Shown piece after piece: positions 37,019 through 47,282 of a stretch of DNA of 64,000 nucleotides. The notes beneath the pieces are model-generated. The model was not told the origin of the DNA, did no database searches, and saw nothing but the letters and a program-made list of their open reading frames with translations. Position numbers and translations under genes: made by a program. Source of the stretch: Symsagittifera roscoffensis (Eukaryota > Xenacoelomorpha > Acoela > Convolutidae); NCBI RefSeq assembly GCF_963678635.1, contig NC_087063.1, positions 7,906,386 to 7,970,385 on the forward strand, given 5' to 3'. Numbering within the stretch: the stretch's first letter is position 1; each line of letters starts with the position of its first letter.

Positions 37019-38274
37019 ATGCCTAACTCAAGTGGAATACAGACACCAGTCATTTGTTCGACCTGCTCGAAAGTTTTTAGTTCACCAAGGAACTTGAGAC
37101 GACTTGAAAAAAAATATCCATAAGATATTCGCAGCCCCACCGCCACCAGCTAAATGTGACGAATGTCGAGAATCCTTCAGCTCGCTGGCGGAAGCTAGGG
37201 AGCATGTCGAGCTAGCTCACAACGTGTCAACTGATAGTCTTTGTATCTATTGTCATACAATCTTCCTCTCGGTTGAGAAGTTCCGACAACATATGTCGAA
37301 AAACCATCGACTACCCATTTGGACTACCGGAAATGAGGTGGGGAAATCAACTGCTCCAACTGAATATGCGTTTAGGGGAAAGTTAAGACGATACGAGTTG
37401 GGCGTTGGGGTGGATCAGCTGGATCTGATGAATGTAATCATGCGAAACAAAGAGGAGATTGATGCGCTGATAGACGAAAAAGTGCAGGAAGGACCCTGTA
37501 AATTGCAACTGCATGTGGACGTGAGTATGATTTAGTTCTGGAACGATACAAACAAAACTGGTGACGGGGAATTACGCCACGAGAAGACAATGTTATGATC
37601 AATGTCGTCTTCAATGGAATCGAGAAAGAGACATATTTGGAAATGATTGAGCATATGGTCAATGCCATCAACACGTTCGCTTCTCACGGTAGCGGTTGGA
37701 TTGTGGAGCGCATCGAAAAGCTGGCTGTAAGTTTTGCAGCATTTTCTCCGATCCGTGCTGGCTCATACACTGACCTTCCCAATTCATTGAAACCGGTGAA
37801 ACAGAGTTTCACCAATATTAAAACGAGAAGCGATCAGAAGTGCTTTCTATACTGCTTTAGGGCCGCGTACCATGATCGATATTCAGAGACCACAACTGCT
37901 CTTTACCCTGCTGCCCAAAGCTACCAACATCGAAAAAAACTGTGAAAAATTACAAGCTCTCCCAAGAACACGTTGTGAAAATTGAAGGCTGGTACGAGAT
38001 GCCAATGGGACTACACGATATTGACCGATTTGAACAATTTAACAACTGTCAAGTCAATGTATTCCGGTAAGCATTGGTTTTTGACAAAACATTTGTTTAA
38101 TCATCTAAAACACATTACGTTCATCCAGAAAACCGAGCACTCATTTGTTTGTTTTCATTAAAAACAAAGAAGGTGAATTGCTACCTTTGAGAGTGTCCAG
38201 CAAATACTCAAGTGTTGACCTACTACTACTCAGCAACGGACAAAATCATCACTATGTGCTAATCACTGAATAGA
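37019..38274 (+). pseudogene. polB: Polinton-type polymerase N-terminal part with C2H2 zinc fingers, copy 1
   Basis: ATG at 37019. Finger 1 (CSTCSKVF) has lost its first His. After an A-run frameshift near 37,110 come two canonical fingers, CDECRESF...H...H and CIYCHTIF...H...H. Next is the N-terminal polymerase region (VGVDQLDLMN; then from 37595 IVERIEKLAVSFAAFSPIRAG and DQKCFLYCFRAA), split by a stop near 37,535. A shift at about 37,945 leads to KIEGWYEMPMGLHDIDRF, then a 62-nt intron, then VDLLLLSNG and HHYVLITE with TAG at 38272-38274. Zinc fingers fused ahead of the polymerase are known from arthropod and nematode Polintons. The polymerase proper does not follow; opposite-strand coding begins at once. 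Confidence 0.7.
38067..38128 (+). other. Predicted 62-nt intron in polymerase N-terminal part, copy 1
   Basis: CG|GTAAGC donor and ATCCAG|A acceptor. Splicing joins VFR to KPSTHLFVF in frame, whereas reading through gives stops. Confidence 0.7.
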
Positions 38275-39290
38275 ATTCAACGTCAATCACGGGGAAGAAC
38301 CTCCTCAAAGTGCACAACTCTTCTTCAGAAAGTGTAACTTGTTCTTTTCGTTGAACTACTTGGCCTCTACAATCAATGCGTTCAATTCTAGTCAATGAAA
38401 GCTTTATGTTTTTTTCTGGTGTCATCGAAGCACAAAGAACTGACTTTGGAGATTTGGTGCGGTAGGTGTTTGTTACAATTCACAAAATTCTTGAAAAAAT
38501 AAAATTTCGACTCGTGATTCACAACTTTGCGGTCTAAGTATTTTGATAAAAAAATCACCTTTTTCTTTTCCTTTGGCGTGGAACATAGCATTTGGGTTTC
38601 TTAAGACAAAACTTTGAATGATTTGGTTCAAATTCAGGTATAAATAATCACCGCTATCCCAATGAAGTCCGTGCAAATAAATTGTCAGCTAGTTGTAGGC
38701 TTTTTGTTCAGATTTTGGAATGGAATTGAAATTAACTGAAGGTAGAAAAATTAGGGAATCACTGTAGTCCGAAGTGGTTATAGCTAATTCTTTTACTATA
38801 TGTGTTTTTCTGGTGTTTTTCTGATGTATTTGGGTTTCTTAAGACAAAACTTTGAATGATTTGGTTCAAATTCAGGTATAAATAATCAACGCTATCCCAA
38901 TGAAGTCCGTGCAAATAAATTGTCAGCTAGTTGTAGGCTTTTTGTTCAGATTTTGGAATGGAATTGAAATTAACTGAAGGTAGAAAAATTAGGGAATCAC
39001 TGTAGTCCGAAGTGGTTATAGCTAATTCTTTTACTATATGTGTTTTTCTGGTGTCGAAATCCCTCACAATCCAACACAACTGATCTTTCCTTCAGCATTC
39101 TAATAAATAGTAGAGTTTCGGTTTCTTCAGTTTGATATACAAACAAAACGTAATTCCACTCAAGTGATCAATCAGACTGTTGTTGCATTTCCATGGTAAA
39201 ACATAGCAGTATGTGGGACCAGTGTTATAGATTTCGCGGACAAAACCGGCGGCATCGTGTAAAATAGCATGCATTCGTAAAATTTTCGAA
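38275..39290 (-). pseudogene. Exonuclease-like DxE gene, fragments (copy 1)
   Basis: Minus-strand relatives of 40743-41556. A C-terminal part lies at about 38,390-38,280 and a central part (HGLHWDSGDYLYLNLNQ) at 38676-38473. A 238-bp direct duplication (38591-38815 and 38829-39053) repeats the central part. Upstream, about 39,274-39,092 is a 60-codon open piece (HAILHDAAGFVREI) absent from the other copies, possibly an insertion. Confidence 0.55.
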
Positions 39291-39745
39291 TCATCTAGGA
39301 TAGCAACATCGTAATTAATATCATTAGTAGTTGAGAAGAAGAACAGTTAACATGCAGCTAAAAATAATTTCGACGGTTGGTGTTTTCCGGATAGGTTTTT
39401 TTTCAAAGTAATAAAAATTTCATGAATGAATTCCAAGTCTTTTGAGGTAACACTACGTTTTTCCAATTACATTTTTTATTTTTTCCAACACTTCTGATCT
39501 TGTGTTCATCGTGTAAAATAGCATGCATTCGTAAAATTTTCAAATCATTTAAATATTTATCCAAAGAAGAATTGATAGCAACATCGTAATTTATATCATT
39601 AGTAGTTGAGAAGAAGAACAGTTAACATGCAGCTTAAAATAATTTCGCCGTTTGGTGTTTTCCGGATAGGTTTTTTTCAAAGTAATAAAATTTTCATGAA
39701 TAAATTCCAAGTCTTTTGAGGTAACTCTCCGTTTTTCCAATTCCA
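39291..39745 (-). pseudogene. Exonuclease-like DxE gene, N-terminal fragments
   Basis: Start codon at 39745 (MELEKRR). The first about 85 codons (LKKTYPEN, then INYDVAI) appear twice, at about 39,745-39,508 and 39,487-39,241, as a second direct duplication. Confidence 0.5.
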
Positions 39746-39783
39746 TTTTTTATTTTTTCCAACACTTCTCCGACCTGCTCCTT

Positions 39784-40782
39784 GAGAAGTTCCGGCAACA
39801 TATGTTGAAAAACCATCGACTACCCATTTGGACTACCGGAAATGAGGTGGGGAAATCAACTGCTCCAACTGAATATGCGTTTAGGGGAAAGTTAAGACGA
39901 TACGAGTTGGGCGTTGGGGTGGATCAGCTGGATCTGATGAATGTAATCATGCGAAACAAAGAGGAGATTGATGCGTTGATAGACAAAAAAGTGCATGAAG
40001 GACTCTGTAAATTGCAGCTGCATTTGGACGTGAGTATGATTAAGTTTGGAACGATACAAATGAAATTGGTGACAGGGAATTACGCCACGAGAAGACAATG
40101 TTATGATCAATGTCGTCTTCAATGGAATCGAGAAAGAGACATATTTGGAAATGATTGAGCATATGGTCAATGCCATCAACACGTTCGCTTCTCACGGTAG
40201 CGGTTCGATTGTGGAGCGCATAGAAAAGCTGGCTGTAAGTTTTGAAGCATTTTCTCCGATCCGTGCTGGCTCATACATTGACCTTCCCGATTCATTGAAA
40301 CCGGTGAAACAGAGTTTCACCAATATTAAAACGAGAAGCGATCAGAAGTGCTTTCTATACTGCTTTAGGGCCGCGTACCATGATCGATATTCAGAGACCA
40401 CAACTGCTCTTTACCCTGCTGCCCAAAGCTACCAACATCGAAACAAACTGTGAAAAATTACAAGCTCTCCCAAGAACACGTTGTGAAAATTGAAGGCTGG
40501 TACGAGATGCCAATGGGACTACACGATATTGACCGATTTGAACAACTTAACAACTGTCAAGTCAATGTATTCCGGTAAGCATTGGTTTTTGACAAAACAT
40601 TTGTTTAATCATCTAAAACACATTACGTTCATCCAGAAACCCGAGCACTCATTTGTTTGTTTTCATTAAAAACAAAGAAGGTGAGTTGCTACCTTTGAGA
40701 GTGTCCAGCAAATACTCATGTGATCTATGTGTTGACCTACTACTACTCAGCAACGGACAAACTCATAACTGAATAGAATTCA
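39784..40782 (+). pseudogene. polB: Polymerase N-terminal part, copy 2 (5' truncated)
   Basis: Begins within the third zinc finger. 39802-40158 and 40103-40453 correspond to 37,304-37,660 and 37595-37945. The stop near 37,535 is replaced by readable sequence here, but a frameshift around 40,105-40,150 remains. After the intron, a small deletion near 40,765 removes part of the terminal HHYVLITE segment. Copies 1 and 2 are broken at different points. Confidence 0.65.
40575..40636 (+). other. Predicted 62-nt intron, copy 2
   Basis: Same donor, acceptor and length as 38067-38128. Confidence 0.7.
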
Positions 40783-41556
40783 ACTTCAATCACGGGGAAG
40801 AACCTCCTCAAAGTGCACAACTCTTCTTCAGAAAATGTAACTTGTTCTTTTCGTTGAACTACTTGGCCTCTACAATCAATGCGTTCAATTCTGGTCAATG
40901 AAATCTTTATGTTACTCTCTGGTGTCATCCAAGCACAAAGAACTGAATTTGGAGATTTGGTGCGGTAGATGTTTGTTACAATTCACAAAAGTCTTGAAAT
41001 ATAAATTTTCGACTCGTGATTCACAACTTTGCGGTCTAAGTATTTGGATAAAAAGTCACCTTTTTCTTTTCCTTTGGCGAGAAATATAGCATTTGGGTTT
41101 CTTAAGACAAAACTTTGAATGATTTGATTCAAATTCAGGTATAAATAATCACCGCTATCCCAATGAAGTCCGTGCAAATAATTTGTCAGCCAGTTGTAGG
41201 CTTTTTGTTCAGATTTTGGAAGGGAATTGAAATTAACTGAAGGTAGAAAAATTAGGGAATCACTGTAGTTGGAAGTGGTTATAGCTAATTCTTTTAATCT
41301 AAATGTGTTTTTCTGGTGTCGAAATCCCTCACAATCCAACACAACTGATCTTTCCGAATCATTGAAATATTTATCCAAAAAAGAATTGATAGCAACATCG
41401 TAATTTATATCATTAGTAGTTGAGAAGAAGAACAGTTAACATGCAGCTGAAATAATTTTGACGGTTGGTGTTTTCCGGATAGGTTTTTTTCAAAGTAATA
41501 AAAATTTCATGAATAAATTCCAAGTCTTTTGAGGTAACACTACGTTTTTCCAATTA
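40743..41556 (-). pseudogene. Exonuclease-like DxE gene, best copy
   Basis: About 260 codons reading down from 41,556, where the start context has become ATG-TAA. Segments: INYDVAINSFLDKYF (about 41,410), VVLDCEGFRHQKNTF (DxE pair, 41,330), NSLPKSEQKAYNWL, HGLHWDSGDYLYLNLNQ, NPNAIFLAKGKEKGDF, and a Cys-containing end, broken by a frameshift near 41,000, with RGQVVQRKEQVTF at 40743-40928. LDxEG followed by later Asp residues recalls the ExoI motif of DEDD 3'-5' exonucleases, but this is by eye. Further copies lie at 38.3-39.7 kb and 49.4-51.6 kb. Confidence 0.5.
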
Positions 41557-41712
41557 CATTTTTTATTTTTTCCAGCACTTCTCCGACCTGCTGAATTTCA
41601 AGCCAGAGGAAATGAAAGTAACCTTCTAGATACCACTTACTCACTCCTATATCTCTTTCATATATGTTTAAATAAACACGGGTAGTTTTCGGTATTTCGA
41701 AAATTTATTGAA

Positions 41713-42102
41713 TCAAAGTCGAAATTTTCTTTCCACTCCTTTCTCAATCAGAATTGACTCAAATTCATACGAATAATCATAAACATTTTCATAAGTAACA
41801 ATTGACAGATCGGTCGCTTTTCGATATTTCTGCTTCGCAAAAATGCACCAGGTTATTTGCAATAGCTCGCTCAAATAAAACTGTTCTTTACAACTTTGCT
41901 CGTATTCCTTGAACGCATGATTTGCAACTTCTTTCCACTGAGCAATAAACACTATAATTTTTGACCAAGAACCAGTTGAAAAAACAGAGAAATTGAATCG
42001 TTCACTATCAATATCTTCAGTATGCCAATTTCCTAATAAACTCATTTTGCTGAGTTTGTTTTTCATCAACATGTCTTTATCTTCTATAGAAGACATTTTC
42101 AC
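41713..42102 (-). CDS. Unknown Polinton-region protein, 129 codons
   Basis: Open from MKMSSIEDKD to RKFRL. It is acidic and aromatic-rich, with no membrane segment. Residues about 95-125 (ATDLSIVTYENVYDYSYEFE) match the minus-strand relic at about 51,770-51,960, so it is a recurrent gene. A plus-strand ORF at 42218 starts just upstream, divergently. Function unknown. Confidence 0.5.
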   Translation of the reverse strand: MKMSSIEDKDMLMKNKLSKMSLLGNWHTEDIDSERFNFSVFSTGSWSKIIVFIAQWKEVANHAFKEYEQSCKEQFYLSELLQITWCIFAKQKYRKATDLSIVTYENVYDYSYEFESILIEKGVERKFRL

Positions 42103-42217
42103 ATCAAATGTTTGACTGTTTATAATCGTTATAAATGGATATTAATTGGACTTCATTAATGGAATGTAGTTTAAAGGTTTTCTAACTAATGATCTCAACC
42201 TATTTTCATGTGTTTAG

Positions 42218-42742
42218 ATGGATATTCTCCTTGCTGGTCTCCAGGAGTCACCCATTGATTTGCCTTATGTGGGACCTGGAACTCACGAAGGCAAGAGTAT
42301 CTTTGGTGTGACCGTGGAGTTTACCCCGGCCACCACTGCAGCGAATTTTAAGCTGCTTTACATTAAGGTTGCTTTTGAGAAAAAAGAGGGCATTTTTGAA
42401 TTTGTATGTGTTGATGTGGGGAGCATGGAGAATTTCTGGCTGTTCGAGTCTCTGGCTGCGGGATTCGAGAGTATTGAGTGGCGCTTCAGATTTCAAATGG
42501 AGCGTCTAGTCAGTATTCTTCAGTACCTTGGTCGGATCCCGAAGACGACATGCAGATGTGGCCGTAAACCCTTCCTCGGCTTTCCTATCCGTACTCCTGT
42601 CAACATTCCGTTTTTATTTTATTTCGTTCTTATATTTTATATGTTACTTTATCTATTATTTATCAAGTCCTCCTTACCTTCTTACGCTCTTATTATTTGT
42701 CACGTATTTCGTCCTTCTCAAGCAGGTCAGTTTTTTTATTGA
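42218..42742 (+). CDS. Unknown 174-codon protein, possible relative of the satellite ORF
   Basis: ATG directly after GTGTTTAG, an acceptor-like sequence, as in every satellite unit. Residues 1-130 look ordered (VTVEFTPAT, FKLLYIKVAF, VGSMENFWLFESL); residues 130-160 are hydrophobic and Phe/Tyr/Leu-rich because the frame runs into AT-rich DNA, so the true end may be earlier. Its position beside the gene at 41713 mirrors the satellite ORF beside the relic at 51,770. Spacing of V-x-F, L-x-IK and V-x-GS-x-E is similar to the satellite protein. Homology is suggested, not shown. Confidence 0.45.
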   Translation: MDILLAGLQESPIDLPYVGPGTHEGKSIFGVTVEFTPATTAANFKLLYIKVAFEKKEGIFEFVCVDVGSMENFWLFESLAAGFESIEWRFRFQMERLVSILQYLGRIPKTTCRCGRKPFLGFPIRTPVNIPFLFYFVLIFYMLLYLLFIKSSLPSYALIICHVFRPSQAGQFFY

Positions 42743-42959
42743 GGTCACAAACTTATTTAGTTGAACAGTGGGAAAATTTGGAAGGGATTAATTTTAACGA
42801 CCGCGCGAGAATAAATACCAAACTTTTTTGTTTGTCGGATGTCCTAAGAGAGGAGTCTTTTTGTTTTGGGCAGGGTCCTTTGGGTCTTTAAAAAAGATGG
42901 GTACTTTTGGACTCTACTTTTAGAAGGACCCCAATGACCCCCTCCCCCCGTCGAAAATA

Positions 42960-42972
42960 CCCCCCCCCCCCC
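42960..42972. repeat. Poly-C run of 13
   Basis: Follows a CCCCCTCCCCCC stretch (42,939-42,949). It sits at a junction between Polinton sequence and a retroelement fragment. Confidence 0.8.
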
Positions 42973-43010
42973 TCCTTAGGACACTCGGCGGATTACAATA
43001 CTACTTGTGA

Positions 43011-43140
43011 GACTAGGAGATATAAGAGTAAGATTAAGATTGGTATTAGACTCAGAAGTAGCACGAATCTATCCGGCCGAAATTAAGATCGCGTGACGAG
43101 CAGACGGTGTACCTTATCTGAAATTACTCTATGAGTATAC
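43011..43140 (+). repeat. Detached fragment of the retroelement noncoding block
   Basis: Matches the segment at about 10,760-10,890, 29,095-29,220 and 30,205-30,325 (GACGAGCAGACGGTGTACC, then CTATGAGT). Nothing else of the retroelement surrounds it here. Confidence 0.75.
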
Positions 43141-43189
43141 CCAAAAGGATATAACTCAAAATGATCAAAGTACCAACGTGTGAAAAGGT

Positions 43190-43304
43190 TTTAACATACA
43201 CAACAGGAAACGATAAACCTCAAAGACGATACAAATCCAAACAATCGGTTTACTCCGAAAAAGACTGTAACAGTGAAAACGGAGACGATGAAGATGAAGA
43301 TTAA
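43190..43304 (+). pseudogene. Tail of the basic/acidic Polinton ORF, plus-strand copy
   Basis: RRYKSKQS followed by a Ser/Asn/Glu/Asp-rich end and TAA; relative of 33,846-33,990 on the minus strand. The rest of the gene is missing. Confidence 0.5.
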
Positions 43305-43374
43305 TTTAACAAAAAATGTCGAGTGGCTTGAGTAAATTGAAAAAAAAACTAATTTCTTTTTATTAATTATCAGA

Positions 43375-43950
43375 ATGGTTGAAGCAATGTATGAACAATC
43401 GCCGGAATACTTTAAACCATTTCGGGAAAACTTTTTTAAAAAATTTCTGAACAATGAACCCGATGTCTCTCACCTTCCTTCTAATACAAAATTTGCAGTC
43501 CATTCAAATCATAACGATTTTTGTTCCCTTCTCTCGTGCCAATGTGCAGCCACAATACCACGTTCTTATCAAAATTACAAAAAATGCATTGAAACAGTTA
43601 ACAAGATTACCTTAAACCTTTTATTGTGCCTTGCCTCCTTTCCTCCTTTAAATATTTGATTATGGGGTGCAGCAAATATCAGGACAGCTGCTGGAAAAAA
43701 TAAAGTGGCTGTTTTTTTTGCGAAAACGATTGCCACAGTTTTGCTTTGCATCACAAACTCGATCCATTCAAACTCTAATTACTAATGTATCCATTGAACG
43801 TTTATTCGAATTTTTAATGGGGAAAAGGCTGCTGAACTTTCAAAAATCATTGATATTATTCTGAGTGGGTATGGTCGTTTAGAGATTGATTCAAATACTT
43901 TGTTTGTTAAGTTTATAAGAAAGAAGAATCTAATTTCTGAGAAATATTTG
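43375..43950 (+). pseudogene. MVEAM-type Polinton ORF, plus-strand copy
   Basis: Open from 43375 for 94 codons (MVEAMYEQSPEYF, NNEPDVSHLPSN) to TGA at 43657-43659. Shifted pieces follow, ending IDSNTLFVKFIRKKNL near 43,940. The last 95 bases recur at about 44,683-44,780. Relative of 33463-33840. Confidence 0.5.
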
Positions 43951-44055
43951 TGAAGCCTGAGATAATTCCAGCGGTAAGTGTTCTAGCAACCATAAAACAT
44001 GTTTTAAAAAACCATCAATTATAAATCATTAAATAAATGCATCAATATCACAAAG

Positions 44056-44493
44056 TTATAACATCTTATGTTTAGCAAAACGCATCATGTCATGGTCGTT
44101 AACCTTGAAACCTATAGGATATTTCGATGAAATTAAAACTTGAGCAACATAAATACAATAAAGCCCGCACAAGACCGAGTTAGCTGATTGGATTGGCTTA
44201 TTCATCAGTATTTGCTTTCCCTCATGGATAGAACGTCTCATATTTTTGTATACATGTGGATAGTTGTGTAGGCTTCGTCCAAGAGGATCTGCAAAAAAAT
44301 TTTGACCACCAGCTTGAGCAAACAGTAACGAATGAGTTCCTGGCTGGTCTGAGTTTGATGCGTTCATTGTCAAGAAAGTATTGCCGCGTTTCAATATTGT
44401 ATTAAATGCTAAGTTAGCAGGAAAAATGCCGCGAAATCGATGTTTCAAATGCTTGCATCGGTTAATAAGCTCGGTAATCTGCAAATTGTCCAT
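44056..44493 (-). CDS. pro: Adenovirus-type cysteine protease of Polinton
   Basis: 145 codons, uninterrupted. His54 lies in PGTHSLLFA (the usual following Trp is Ser), Asp69 in FFADPLG, Gln102 and Cys109 in IQSANSVLCGLYC: the His-Asp-Gln-Cys order of adenain/Ulp1-like proteases. It would cleave capsid precursors during maturation. It lies just downstream of the minor capsid gene, the order common in Polintons. The loss of the Trp beside His54 casts doubt on activity; otherwise this is the best-preserved Polinton gene here. Confidence 0.8.
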   Translation of the reverse strand: MDNLQITELINRCKHLKHRFRGIFPANLAFNTILKRGNTFLTMNASNSDQPGTHSLLFAQAGGQNFFADPLGRSLHNYPHVYKNMRRSIHEGKQILMNKPIQSANSVLCGLYCIYVAQVLISSKYPIGFKVNDHDMMRFAKHKML

Positions 44494-44970
44494 TTTTTCC
44501 CCGATTCAATTCATTATAGTGTTTTTAGCTATTTTACTATCGGAACGCACGTGAACTTTTGATGCATGCTCTCCCATGAAAAGTAACTCCCCCAGCGGTG
44601 CATCAAACTTCAGTTCTACTGAAATGGTGTAATTGGTCAATTCAGGATGAATAAAGTCAGGTGAGTGGGTATTTTGAGTGGGTATGGTAGTTTAGAGATT
44701 GATTCAAATACTTTGTTTGTTAAACTTATAAGGGAGAAGAAATTTAATTTCTGAGAAACATTTGTGAAGCCTCAGGCCCGTTTGTTTCTTTGGAATGAGA
44801 ATTTTTCTTTTTCATTTTGTTGTTGTTGTTGTCTTCCGTTTTCTGCTCATACGCGACTTGCTACTCGTCCAATACCCACAGCCAGAGCACCGAAGCCACT
44901 ACCCCGCTGTCTGTAATGTGTCCAGAAGTGAGTTATGGTCGCTTGATTATGATAATACGCATCCATAATC

Positions 44971-45826
44971 TTAATCAGAAAACTTTTGTAACTTTAAAGT
45001 CAAAACAATTTTTCCTCCTCCTCCCGCAAATGGTACAAGTCTACCGGTTTCTGTTCGTAGGTTTACCGCAATGCTCTGGATGTTATTCACGAGGAGTTTT
45101 TTATAATCTAAGTTGCTAAAAACTTTGCGATGATTTGGTTCAATGCTGCAAGCGTAACCGTTTTTCACACGTCGGTTAGTATCAATGACTCTAAGCAACA
45201 ATGCTTTGGTGTTACCCACAATCTGATAATGAGATATGTCCAAGTATATAAACATCATTTGGGTAGTCGGAGATGAGGTTTTGTGATGTGATAGTGCTAT
45301 GGTTATGATTGGATTCTTTGAAGCCGATATGGTAGCCCGTTCCATCTCTTATACCTTTGAAACCTTAAAAACTAGGAATTTGTGGAGTCTCAAAGGTAAT
45401 ACCTTCCCAATAATGCATCCACATTGAAATACGTTTGGTAATGGGGTCGATGCTATAACTGATATTATCAAGATCAATCTTCCGACTGATTTCGTTGAAT
45501 ATTTTCTCGATTTTGTCATAATCACCTTTTGTTATTTCGGTTTTCTCTCCATCATAGGGTCTAGATATTTTATCTTTTGCCACTTTAAGGCTTGCTTTAA
45601 CTTTGTCTTTTTTGTAGTACACTAGTTTGGTATCCGTAACGTTGTTAATATGAGTGGAAAACGTTATTTCTGCCAATGCAACTCTCCATTCACCTTGTAG
45701 ATCATTATTTCCGCTTAGCAGATTTTTAAAGCTCGCTAGCGAAATGTCATTGAAAAAATTCATTGCGGCTGATGACACCAGTGTAATGGTAAATGAATAT
45801 TTTTCGCTTCTAAAGTTGTCAGACAT
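44971..45826 (-). pseudogene. Penton-like minor capsid protein of Polinton
   Basis: ATG at 45826 overlaps the integrase stop by 8 nt. 45826-45365 reads EKYSFTITLVSSA, GEWRVALAEITFST, and ends in a TAA after QIPSF; the same frame continues with FKGIRDGTGYH before shifting at about 45,250. The remaining end (HYQIVGNTKALLLRVID, VFSNLDYKKLL, GRLVPFAGG) runs to 44971. The sequence pattern and gene order fit the minor (penton) jelly-roll protein described for Polintons. One stop and one frameshift make it inactive. Confidence 0.65.
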
Positions 45827-47148
45827 TGTTTAGTTTGATCCTTCCTTCCTTTTCCAATACCCTGATTAGTTCAGGCTCATAAAATTTACCCTCTATTGGT
45901 TCCTTATCAGTGTCGATGAGGTTATAAGTTGGTGGGTTTCTTGTTGGGATGTCAAAGATTTCAAAAACTTCGTCAGTGAATGATTGTTTGTATCCATTTC
46001 GAAAAGGAAGCTCAAGTTTTGCTATTCTAACAAAATCACCAACGAAGATTTTTGGTCGGCGTACTAGTTTCTGCGATTGTTCCATTCTTAATAAAATGAG
46101 ACGAGGAACGTCCTTTTTGGTAACTTCATTCGGGGCTATTTTGAAAACGCGGTTTGTTCTCGAGTTAATTGTGTTGACAAAATCTTGAAGCTTATCGATG
46201 TATGAGTAGACCCATTTGTCCTCAGAAGACTTATAAATCAAACCCTTTAATGATCGAATGTTCCTCTCCGCGAAAGCGGATTTTTTTTCCACTCTCTGTT
46301 GTCTATGTTTAGATGCCCTTTTCCTCACATAAAGTACCTCACATAAAGAACCCTTGTACTCTGTGCCTTTTATCTACCCAGACTTTTATTTGCTGTTTTG
46401 TTTTCATCATTTGTTTGAATGCTTCCGCAGTTGAGGTGGGATACTTTGATTTCAATGGTTGTACACGTAGAAAGCGACATGCAATCCACTGCAACCATAA
46501 GATATTTAATGTTTTTGTTGTAATCTTCAAGTTTATCATCATACGCCAGGTCAATTGACCATATTTGGTCTATGTCATAAGCTAGCACTTTGGGGCGTGG
46601 TGATTTGCGACGATTTGTTCGATATTTTGTATATGCTGACTCTTTATGTAAAAAACTTTTCACTTCACTTCGTGAAATTATTGATTCCTCTTTTCAATTC
46701 TGTACACTGCCAAACAATGCTGGACCTTTACTTGTGAATTTAATTTTCAATAGTTTTTCTTCAGCTGGTGTAATCCTGCCATTTTTTTTGGTTTTTGTCT
46801 TCGTCTTCTCTGTCATTGCAGAATCTGAACCGTTACCGCGCGTTTGGTACGATTCGGAGTCTTCTTCTTCTGCTGCTTCTTCTTCTCGTTTGGTTTTTTG
46901 CGCTGCCCGTTCTCTTTCAATGTCTGCAACAGTCCTTCTGAGTGTGTGTCTTTTACTGTTTTTTGAGCTCTGGAACTTGTTGACGACGGTTTTTCGGGAG
47001 AAAGGATGAGGGCTGTAGATGTTGAAGGGAAATTTGTGCAACCTCTGTTTGTTTGATTCTGTTGAGCTTGTTCCGTATTCGTTGACTGAACCGCGACTTT
47101 GGCATACTTGTTCATAACCAACTGTTCATCAATTTTGAGTGACCTCAA
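45819..47148 (-). pseudogene. int: Polinton retroviral-type integrase
   Basis: 47148-46694 is a Lys/Glu/Ser/Thr-rich N-terminal part in two frames (GRITPAEEKLLKIKF). The catalytic core follows in three frames: 46663-46370 with first Asp (DQIWSIDLAYDDK); 46554-46339 with second Asp (VWVDKRH), shifted just after by an extra A; 46328-45819 with the Glu (KKSAFAERNIRSLKG), then a chromodomain-position region (GDFVRIAKLELPF, YNLIDTDKEPIEGKFY). A local 14-bp duplication near 46,325-46,352 adds damage. The DDE integrase inserts Polinton DNA. Segment 46308-46480 is the parent of a part of each satellite unit. Confidence 0.85.
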
Positions 47149-47282
47149 AATCAGTATAAAAGCGGGGTTGTAAAATTTTTAGTTCGTTTTTGTATATCAT
47201 ACAAAAAAACTGATGCTATAAGACCGGTTGGCACTTTGTCAACGTAAATTTCTTCAATTTCTTTAATTATTTTGACTCGTTA

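Larger units (their letters stand above)
37285..41590. repeat. Segmental tandem duplication of about 2.5 kb
   Basis: 37285 onward aligns with 39784 onward (offset about 2,500-2,508). The unit covers the polymerase N-terminal part on the plus strand and the exonuclease-like gene on the minus strand. Copy 2 lacks zinc fingers 1 and 2 and starts inside finger 3. Confidence 0.85.
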
